Assembly (NCBI GenBank): GCA_902803125.1
Contig: CADCOZ010000080.1
Coordinates: 1-11,169 of the forward strand
DNA: 11,169 nucleotides
Origin: an uncultured Ruminococcus sp.
Lineage (GTDB): Bacteria > Bacillota > Clostridia > Oscillospirales > Acutalibacteraceae
Reading direction: 5' to 3'
Each line of letters starts with the position of its first letter. Position 1 is the first letter of the stretch. The notes under the pieces are model-generated. The model was not told the DNA's origin. It saw nothing but the letters and a program-made list of their open reading frames with translations, and did no database searches. Made by a program: the position numbers and the translations under genes. This document shows, one piece after another, positions 5,700-11,169 of this stretch.

Positions 5700-6451
5700 G
5701 CGGATATGCTTATTTTGCGGAATACTACGATGCCCTGACGCAGAATGTCGGCTATGAAGAGCGGGCTGACTATCTGTTGTCGCTGTTTCAGCGGCACGGC
5801 CATCAAGCGGGTCTGACGCTTGATTTAGCCTGCGGCACGGGCAGTTTAACGCTGGCTCTGCATCGGCGGGGCGTGGATATTTTCGGAGCCGATGCTTCTT
5901 CCGAAATGCTGACGATGGCACAGCAGAAATTCATGGAGGACGGCCGTCAGACCCTGTTTTTATGCCAAAAAATGCAGCATCTGACGTTATACGGCTCCAT
6001 TCATACCTGTATTTGTACACTGGACAGCCTGAACCATTTGGCCTCTGCACAAGAGGTGACACAAACCTTCCGGCAGATAGCGAAATATTTAGAGCAAGAC
6101 GGACTGCTGGTATTCGACTGCAACACGATATATAAGCACCGGCACATTTTGGGCGATAACTGTTTTATCTATGATACGCCGTCAGTGTTTTGTGCATGGC
6201 AGAATAATTATTTTGAGCAGGGGCATGAAGTGGTCATTACCTTGGATTTTTTCGAGCCGGACGGGAACCGCTGGCGGCGGTATACCGAACAGTTTTCGGA
6301 AAAAGCCTATACCGAAGCAGAAATGAACGCCATGCTCCAACAGGCGGGTTTGGTGACAGAAGCGGTGTATGAAGAACTGACATTTTCCGCTCCCACGCCG
6401 ACCAGCCAAAGAGAAATATTTGTAGTAAGGAAGATGAAGAACCATGAGTAA
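5696..6451 (+). CDS. Class I SAM-dependent methyltransferase
   Basis: A 251-residue Rossmann-fold methyltransferase. Motif I LDLACGTGS at residues 42-50 binds SAM, the acidic residue after strand 2 is in VDIFGADASSEML (about 60-72), and TLDSLNHL (about 108-115) is the post-strand-4 motif typical of this family of Firmicutes methyltransferases. The C-terminal part has the ELTF...REIFVVRK strands expected for the end of the fold. The substrate is unknown; small molecule, RNA and protein are all possible. Translation begins at GTG 5696 inside the end of the YerC-type gene, with AAAGGGGAAG upstream, and the end overlaps the hslO start by 8 nt. The context (regulator, methyltransferase, Hsp33) suggests no specific pathway. 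Confidence 0.88.
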   Translation: MSGYAYFAEYYDALTQNVGYEERADYLLSLFQRHGHQAGLTLDLACGTGSLTLALHRRGVDIFGADASSEMLTMAQQKFMEDGRQTLFLCQKMQHLTLYGSIHTCICTLDSLNHLASAQEVTQTFRQIAKYLEQDGLLVFDCNTIYKHRHILGDNCFIYDTPSVFCAWQNNYFEQGHEVVITLDFFEPDGNRWRRYTEQFSEKAYTEAEMNAMLQQAGLVTEAVYEELTFSAPTPTSQREIFVVRKMKNHE

Positions 6452-7337
6452 TGATAGAATTATCCGCTGTATTACCTCCGACGGTGCGGTCATGGCTTGT
6501 GCCGCCGACACCACCGACTTGGTATATAAGGGTGCCAGACTGCACCTGACTTCTCCTGTAGCCACAGCCGCATTGGGGCGTTTGCTGACCGCCGCCGCCA
6601 TCATGGGGGCACAGCTGAAGCAGGATAAAGCCAGTGTGACCCTTCGCATCAAGGGAGATGAGAGCGAAACCGGTGCGGTAATTGCCGTGGCCGACAGCCA
6701 CGGAAACGTGAAAGGATATGTACAGAATCCGGACTGTCCGACAGAATACTATCCGAACGGCAAATTAAATGTTGGCAAAGCCGTTGGCAAAACGGGCATT
6801 TTGAATGTGATGCGGGACTATGGCACGGGTGAACCCTATCTCGGACAGGTTCAGTTGATTTCCGGCGAAATTGCGGAGGACATCACGAATTATTATGCCA
6901 CCAGCGAACAGATTCCAACGGTATGTGCCTTAGGGGTTTTGATGGACAAAGAAGACCATCAGGTTTTATTGGCGGGCGGTTTGCTGATACAGCTTTTGCC
7001 GGGAGCCACCGAAGCCACGATTGACCAAATCGAAAAAAATGCGGCGGCGCTTGAACCGATGACCACCATGTTAGCCAAAGGCATGAGCATGGAAGATATC
7101 TGCCGCACGGCTTTGCACGGGTTTGAGGTAGAAATATTGGACGAAACGCCCTTGCGGTATGCCTGTTCGTGCAGCCGTGATAAAATTATTGATGCCTTCA
7201 TTACGCTGAGCGATGACGAAATTCGTTCCTTAGCGGACGAAAAAGGCTATGCCGAAGCCATCTGCCACTTCTGCAAAAAAAAGCACCGCTTCTCCAAAGC
7301 CCAGCTTGAACAAATCATCCGCCAAAAAAACACCTGA
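6444..7337 (+). CDS. hslO: Redox-regulated chaperone Hsp33
   Basis: Hsp33 is a cytoplasmic holdase switched on by oxidation: four zinc-bound cysteines form disulfides and the protein then binds unfolding proteins. The 297-residue product is full length. The N-terminal domain shows the typical RCITSDGAVMACAADTTDLV and LGRLLTAAAIMG segments and GYVQNP; the central part has YYATSEQIPTVCALGV and AGGLLIQLLPGA; the C-terminal zinc site has Cys 241 and 243 (CSC) and Cys 274 and 277 (CHFC). The ATG at 6444 lies within the end of the methyltransferase frame (8-nt overlap), so expression is probably coupled. It is the last gene of this block; the intrinsic terminator is at 7484-7528. In an anaerobe it would protect against bursts of oxygen or disulfide stress. 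Confidence 0.96.
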   Translation: MSNDRIIRCITSDGAVMACAADTTDLVYKGARLHLTSPVATAALGRLLTAAAIMGAQLKQDKASVTLRIKGDESETGAVIAVADSHGNVKGYVQNPDCPTEYYPNGKLNVGKAVGKTGILNVMRDYGTGEPYLGQVQLISGEIAEDITNYYATSEQIPTVCALGVLMDKEDHQVLLAGGLLIQLLPGATEATIDQIEKNAAALEPMTTMLAKGMSMEDICRTALHGFEVEILDETPLRYACSCSRDKIIDAFITLSDDEIRSLADEKGYAEAICHFCKKKHRFSKAQLEQIIRQKNT

Positions 7338-7426
7338 GTGTTGGAGGACTAATGTTGGAGGGCTTTACCCCTGCACTCCCTAAAGGGACTAACTTCGTGT
7401 CGCCCACAAGCCTTTGAAAAGCTTGC

Positions 7427-7471
7427 GAAAAACTTTTGTGTTGATGATGTCTTAAGTTTTTCATCAAACAC
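7427..7471. repeat. Two competing inverted repeats
   Basis: GAAAAACTT (7427-7435) is the exact reverse complement of AAGTTTTTC (7454-7462). GTGTTGATGA (7438-7447) pairs with 7461-7471 with a single bulged A. The second pairing crosses the first, so in RNA only one can form fully at a time. It lies upstream of the hslO terminator in the transcript. Confidence 0.4.
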
Positions 7472-7483
7472 GAACATAGAATA

Positions 7484-7528
7484 ATCCCGATGCTGACCGC
7501 TTTTCAGGCGGATGCATCGGGATTTTTT
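7484..7528 (+). terminator. Intrinsic terminator of the hslO block
   Basis: ATCCCGATGC (7484-7493) pairs perfectly with GCATCGGGAT (7514-7523), with an inner CCGC/GCGG stem, and runs straight into a T6 tract (7523-7528). Confidence 0.9.
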
Positions 7529-7620
7529 GTATATTTTCTCCAACAAAACACAGAGGTTTTAGGGAAGGATTCCCCAAAATAGTTGGTCTGAGGTCAAGTC
7601 AGCGAATTTCGGGAAGGGGT

Positions 7621-7662
7621 TTGGGGGAACCCCTTTTTTCGCCAGAAAAGGGGTTCCCCCAA
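7621..7662. repeat. Perfect 17-bp hairpin downstream of dapL
   Basis: TTGGGGGAACCCCTTTT (7621-7637) and its exact reverse complement (7646-7662) flank an 8-nt loop. On the - strand it begins about 17 nt after the dapL stop, a terminator position, but there is no T tract after the stem on that strand. It may stall polymerase or protect the 3' end, or be a copy of a dispersed palindromic element. Confidence 0.6.
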
Positions 7663-7679
7663 GGTATCTGGCCTGAGAT

Positions 7680-8858
7680 TTAGGAAAAGAGGGTTTTAAT
7701 GCGTTGGGCGGCTTCGAGGGTTTTTTCGTGGGAGTTGAAGGAGGTCATGCGGAAGTAGCCTTGGCCGCATTCGCCGAAGCCGGAACCGGGAGTGCCGACA
7801 ACAGCGGCTTTGTCAAGAAGGAAGTCAAAGAATGTCCAGCTGTCCATATGGTTCGGACACTGTAGCCAGATATAGGGAGAGTTTTTGCCGCCGGTATAGT
7901 AAAAACCGAGACTGTCCAGCAATTCCGATAAAATGCGGGCATTCTGCCGATAGTAATGGATGTTGTCAAGGCACTGACGCTGTCCTTCGGGACTGAAAAC
8001 AGCCGCCGCTCCGCACTGTACAGCCCATGAAACACCGTTGAACTTGGTGGCCTGCCGTCTGTACCAGAGGTCGTGCAGGCTGTGGCCGTTTCGCTTCAGT
8101 TCCTTGGGAATGACCGTATAGCCGCAGCGGACACCGGTAAAACCGGCAGTTTTCGACAGGGAACATAATTCAATGGCACATTCTCTGGCTCCGTCAATGC
8201 TGAAAATGGAGCGGGGCAGATCGTCCTGAATAAAGGCTTCATATGCCGCATCGTACAGAATCACGGCATCGTTTTCGAGGGCATAGCTGACCCATTCTTT
8301 GAGCTGTTCGGCATTATAGGCGGCTCCCGTGGGATTGTTGGGCGAACAGAGATAGATAATATCGGCGTGAATGTGCTTGTCGGGCATGGCTAAGAAATGA
8401 TTTTCGGCGGAAGAGGCGGCATACACAATTTTTCGGCCTGCCATAATGTTGGCATCGACATAAACGGGATAGACCGGGTCGGGGATCAGTACGGTATTGT
8501 CACGGGAAAAGATATCGCCAATATTGCCGCAGTCAGATTTTGCACCGTCTGAGATGAATATCTCATCGGGGGAAACGCTGACTCCGAAACTCTTGTAATA
8601 ATCGGCGGCGGCCTGCCGCACAAAGTCATAACCTTCATATTCGGGGTAGCCTTTGAAGCTCTCCTGATACCGCAGATCCTCACAGCCCTTCTGCATGGCA
8701 TCCACTACCACAGAGGACAGCGGCAGGGTTACGTCACCAATGCCCAAACGGATAATTTCCTTTTCGGGATGGGCGGCGGCGTATTCATTCGTTTTTCTGG
8801 CCACATCTGCAAACAGATAATTTGGCACAAGATTGTCAAAGTTACGGTTGATTTCCAC
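7680..8858 (-). CDS. dapL: LL-diaminopimelate aminotransferase
   Basis: A PLP enzyme that converts tetrahydrodipicolinate directly to LL-2,6-diaminopimelate with glutamate as amino donor, bypassing the acyl variants of the lysine and peptidoglycan pathway. The 392-residue class I/II aminotransferase starts with NYLFADVARK and IIRLGIGDVTLPL, which are typical of DapL, has PDPVYPVYVDANIMAG and the PLP-contacting CSPNNPTGAA (about 171-180), YDAAYEAF (202-209), and the Schiff-base Lys 236 in SLSKTAGFTGVRCGY, with the carboxylate-binding FRMTSFNS near the C-terminus. The start is GTG at 8858, with AAGGAG eight nt upstream; an ATG at 8866 is out of frame. That ribosome binding site overlaps the gltD stop, so the gene is coupled to gltD. 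A broader aminotransferase role is less likely. Confidence 0.94.
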   Translation of the reverse strand: MEINRNFDNLVPNYLFADVARKTNEYAAAHPEKEIIRLGIGDVTLPLSSVVVDAMQKGCEDLRYQESFKGYPEYEGYDFVRQAAADYYKSFGVSVSPDEIFISDGAKSDCGNIGDIFSRDNTVLIPDPVYPVYVDANIMAGRKIVYAASSAENHFLAMPDKHIHADIIYLCSPNNPTGAAYNAEQLKEWVSYALENDAVILYDAAYEAFIQDDLPRSIFSIDGARECAIELCSLSKTAGFTGVRCGYTVIPKELKRNGHSLHDLWYRRQATKFNGVSWAVQCGAAAVFSPEGQRQCLDNIHYYRQNARILSELLDSLGFYYTGGKNSPYIWLQCPNHMDSWTFFDFLLDKAAVVGTPGSGFGECGQGYFRMTSFNSHEKTLEAAQRIKTLFS

Positions 8859-8870
8859 GGTAACATCTCC

Positions 8871-10355
8871 TTACAGATTGGTATAGCCCATCAGGTCGGC
8901 ATCGATCTCCTTGGCACAGTCCCGTCCTTCACGGATGGCTCTGACCACAAGGGACTGTCCGATATGCATATCGCCGGCGGTATAGACCTTTTCGTTGTTG
9001 GTTCGGTGTGAACCGACAGCCGTTGACACGTTGGTTCTGGCATCTGTTGCTACGCCAAAGGCATCGGTCAGATAACTTTCACTGCCCAAAAAGCCGGCGG
9101 CAATCAGCACTAAATCCGCTTCGACCGTATACGCACTGTTTTCTTCTTCCGTCATGACAAGACGGCCGGTTTCGGGGTTCTTTTCTGCTTTCAGTTTGAC
9201 CAGTACCGCTCCGGTCAGGCTGCCGTTTTCATCGGATAAAAATTCTTTCACGGTTGTCTGGAACACTCTTGGGTCAGTGCCGTAAACAGTGGCGGCTTCT
9301 TCCTGACCGTAATCCGTCTTAAAGACACGGGGATACTCCGGCCACGGGTTATCGGGTGTTCTTTCTTCGGGGAGCTTGGGCATCATCTCCAGCTGGAGAA
9401 TACTCTTGGCACCGTGCCGCACACAGGTGCCGACACAGTCGTTGCCGGTGTCACCGCCGCCGATGACGATGACATTCTTGTCTTTGGCACTGATATAGGT
9501 GCCTTCCTGCAAGCCGTTATCGAGCAGGGCTTTGGTGGTCGATTTCAGGAAATCCACGGCAAAGTAAATGCCCTTGGCCGTTCGGCCGCTGACGGCAATA
9601 TCACGGGGGTGGGAAGCACCGCCCGCTAAAATCACTCTGTCAAACTTGGCTAAAATCTCTTCGGCGGGAACGTCTTTGCCGACATTGGCATTGGTCACAA
9701 AGGTAATGCCTTCCGCCTGCATAATGTCAATTTTGCGGCTGATGATGTGCTTTTCCAGTTTCATGTTCGGGATACCGTACATCAGCAGGCCGCCGACTCT
9801 GTCCGAGCGTTCAAAGACCGTCACACTGTGACCGCGGCGGTTCAGCTGGTCAGCGGCGGCCAGTCCCGCAGGACCGGAGCCGATGACAGCAATCGTTTTG
9901 CCGGTACGCACGGCAGGCGGCTGAGGACGTGCCAGTCCCTCCCGATAGGCGGCTTCAATAATGGCGTATTCGTTGGCACGAACCGTGACCGGATCACCGT
10001 TTGCTCCGCAGGTACAGGCTTTTTCACAGAGAGCCGGACAGACCCTTGCTGTAAATTCGGGAAAATTATTGGTCAGCTTCAGCCGTTGGTAAGCCTGTTT
10101 CCAAGCCCCAAGGCTGACAAGATGGTTCCATTCCGGAATCAGGTTATTCAGCGGACAGCCGGTAATCATGCCGCTGATTTTCATGCCGGACTGACAAAAC
10201 GGCACACCGCAGTTCATGCACCGCATTCCCTGTGTTTTTTGATCCGCTTCGGACAGGGGCGTATGAAATTCCTTAAAGTGCTGAATGCGTTCCGTGACAG
10301 GACTGGAGGTGGCCTCCTTGCGGTCATGCTCCATAAATCCAAAAGGACTGCTCAT
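8871..10355 (-). CDS. gltD: Glutamate synthase (NADPH) small subunit
   Basis: The small subunit of GOGAT takes electrons from NAD(P)H through FAD and passes them to the large subunit GltB, which makes two glutamates from glutamine and 2-oxoglutarate. The 494-residue protein has the N-terminal Fe-S domain with Cys 46, 49, 54 and 67 (CMNCGVPFC...GC) and further Cys at 106, 110, 114 and 116, an FAD-binding GxGxxG at 157-163 (VIGSGPAGLAAADQL), a second nucleotide site GGGDTGND at 299-306, and the C-terminal VYTAGDMHIGQSLVVRAIREGR. The ATG at 10355 shares its last base with the gltB stop (TAATG), which implies tight translational coupling. It could also act in relatives as an electron-bifurcating or dihydropyrimidine-type subunit, but adjacency to gltB makes GltD the clear choice. 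Confidence 0.96.
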   Translation of the reverse strand: MSSPFGFMEHDRKEATSSPVTERIQHFKEFHTPLSEADQKTQGMRCMNCGVPFCQSGMKISGMITGCPLNNLIPEWNHLVSLGAWKQAYQRLKLTNNFPEFTARVCPALCEKACTCGANGDPVTVRANEYAIIEAAYREGLARPQPPAVRTGKTIAVIGSGPAGLAAADQLNRRGHSVTVFERSDRVGGLLMYGIPNMKLEKHIISRKIDIMQAEGITFVTNANVGKDVPAEEILAKFDRVILAGGASHPRDIAVSGRTAKGIYFAVDFLKSTTKALLDNGLQEGTYISAKDKNVIVIGGGDTGNDCVGTCVRHGAKSILQLEMMPKLPEERTPDNPWPEYPRVFKTDYGQEEAATVYGTDPRVFQTTVKEFLSDENGSLTGAVLVKLKAEKNPETGRLVMTEEENSAYTVEADLVLIAAGFLGSESYLTDAFGVATDARTNVSTAVGSHRTNNEKVYTAGDMHIGQSLVVRAIREGRDCAKEIDADLMGYTNL

Positions 10356-11169
10356 TATTCTCTCTCCTCTTCCTTGGACTGAATCAGCTCATAAAAAGCT
10401 GCGATTTTTGCCTGTTCGTCATCCATGCCGCTCTTTTTATGTGCCGTAATGGCCTGCGTAACGATGCGATAATCATGCGGAATGACCTTCTTGAACTTCG
10501 GCAGATAATCTTCAAAATGCGTCAGAATCTCCTGTGCCTTTTCGGAACCGGTGGCGGCGATATGCTCGGCCATCAGAGCCTTCAGCAGGTCGATATCCTC
10601 CTGTGCGGATACTTCGGAACATTCCACTAATTCCTTGTTCAGACGCTTATATAAATGATGGTGTTCGTCCAGTACATAGGCTACACCGCCCGACATACCG
10701 GCCGCAAAATTGTTGCCGGTGCGTCCCAAAATTACCACGGTGCCGCCGGTCATGTATTCACAGCCGTGTTCACCGACACCTTCCACTACCGCTGTGGCAC
10801 CGGAATTTCTGACGCAGAAGCGTTCGCCGGCCACACCGTTAATGAAAGCCTTGCCGCCGGTGGCTCCATACAGAGCCACGTTGCCGATGATGATATTCTC
10901 AGCGGCTTTGAACGGGGAGTGTTCGGGCGGATAGATGATCAGCTTGCCGCCGGAAAGCCCCTTGCCGAAGTAGTCGTTGCTGTCGCCCCTCAGTTCAAGG
11001 GTCAGCCCCTTGGGAATGAAGGCACCGAAACTCTGACCGCCCGACCCGTGACAGATGACCCGATAGGTATCTTCCGGCAGGGTGTCGCCGTGTGCGGCGG
11101 TAATGGCAGAACCAAAGGCCGTGCCAAGGGAACGGTCGGTATTTTTGATGGTGATTTCAATGGTTTTGG
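10355..11169 (-). CDS. gltB: Glutamate synthase large subunit, C-terminal part (cut by window edge)
   Basis: The frame is open from the window edge to the TAA at 10357-10355, giving about 270 C-terminal residues of GltB; the amidotransferase and FMN/3Fe-4S synthase domains lie beyond the window. What is visible is the GXGXG beta-helix domain: VICHGSGGQSFGAF, LTLELRGDSNDYFGKGLSGG, ENIIIGNVALYGATGG, NSGATAVVEGVGEHGCEYMTGG and LGRTGNNFAAGMSGGVAYV, a repeated glycine pattern typical of the family. The tail (DDEQAKIAAFYELIQSKEEE) ends just before gltD. An internal GTG at about 10879 is not the true start because the homology continues upstream of it. Promoter and 5' end are outside the window. Confidence 0.95.
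   Translation of the reverse strand, partial: KTIEITIKNTDRSLGTAFGSAITAAHGDTLPEDTYRVICHGSGGQSFGAFIPKGLTLELRGDSNDYFGKGLSGGKLIIYPPEHSPFKAAENIIIGNVALYGATGGKAFINGVAGERFCVRNSGATAVVEGVGEHGCEYMTGGTVVILGRTGNNFAAGMSGGVAYVLDEHHHLYKRLNKELVECSEVSAQEDIDLLKALMAEHIAATGSEKAQEILTHFEDYLPKFKKVIPHDYRIVTQAITAHKKSGMDDEQAKIAAFYELIQSKEEERE

Larger units (their letters stand above)
7338..7679. other. Hairpin-rich intergenic spacer between hslO and dapL
   Basis: About 340 bp without a supported gene. From left to right: a tandem 9-bp direct repeat TGTTGGAGG (7339-7347 and 7353-7361), a stretch at about 7361-7412 resembling the degenerate intergenic repeats seen in many clostridial genomes, two mutually exclusive inverted repeats at 7427-7471, the hslO terminator (7484-7528), a copy of the inverted sequence CTCCAACA (7538-7545), a small hairpin (7557-7565 with 7571-7579, one mismatch) and the long hairpin at 7621-7662. 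An open frame across 7349-7546 on the - strand reads through these structures, has no ribosome binding site and is not credible. Confidence 0.55.

Noticed and set aside
7349-7546. 65-codon open frame on the - strand in the hslO-dapL spacer
   Set aside because: Passes through the hslO terminator and inverted repeats and has no ribosome binding site; it resembles junk translations of intergenic repeats.
9747-10382. 211-codon open frame on the + strand across gltD
   Set aside because: Antisense shadow of a certain gene; no domain.
10355-10879. Separate short protein starting at GTG 10879
   Set aside because: The GltB homology continues without a stop to the window edge, so this is only the 3' part of gltB.
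1-11169. CRISPR array, tRNA, rRNA, transposase or phage gene
   Set aside because: No regularly spaced repeats, no tRNA-like cloverleaf, no rRNA sequence and no integrase or transposase motif were seen on either strand.

Overview
The window looks like chromosomal DNA of a spore-forming member of the Clostridia (Firmicutes/Bacillota) with roughly even GC content. The main evidence is an intact sporulation sigma factor sigma-G (3983-4765). A 2[4Fe-4S] clostridial-type ferredoxin, formate-tetrahydrofolate ligase, a LL-diaminopimelate aminotransferase and consensus Shine-Dalgarno sequences before most genes fit with this. An Oscillospirales/Ruminococcaceae-type gut anaerobe is my best guess, but the sequence does not fix the family. 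No mobile element, CRISPR array, rRNA or tRNA was seen. Almost all protein-coding content is recognisable housekeeping or sporulation genes.

The layout is four alternating transcription blocks. Block 1 (+, 28-3575): a strong extended -10 promoter, a leader of about 145 nt, then fhs, tsaE, tsaB and rpiB, closed by a bidirectional terminator. Block 2 (-, 5127 down to 3529): a ferredoxin with its own promoter and terminator, then sigG with its own promoter overlapped by a perfect 12-bp palindrome, then a 45-residue cysteine-rich membrane mini-protein. Downstream of that lies a 133-bp branched inverted-repeat element. Block 3 (+, 5329-7528): a TrpR/YerC-type regulator, a SAM-dependent methyltransferase and the redox chaperone Hsp33, with overlapping reading frames, closed by a strong terminator. 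Block 4 (-, 11169 down to 7680): the 3' end of gltB, then gltD and dapL, packed with 1-nt overlap and RBS/stop overlap, followed by a 17-bp perfect hairpin.

The gene sets suggest some functional links. TsaE and TsaB are two parts of the t6A tRNA-modification machinery; TsaD and RimI, often their neighbours, are absent here, and the genes instead sit with a one-carbon enzyme (Fhs) and a pentose-phosphate enzyme (RpiB). GltBD makes glutamate, which is the amino donor used by DapL to make LL-diaminopimelate for lysine and peptidoglycan, so block 4 reads as one nitrogen-to-cell-wall operon.

I found no clearly new protein system. The least explained parts are non-coding: the branched inverted repeat at 3609-3741, the paired hairpins at 5235-5274 between divergent promoters, the hairpin-rich 340-bp spacer at 7338-7679, and the palindrome on the sigG promoter. 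The cysteine-rich mini-protein next to sigG is the most interesting coding element.
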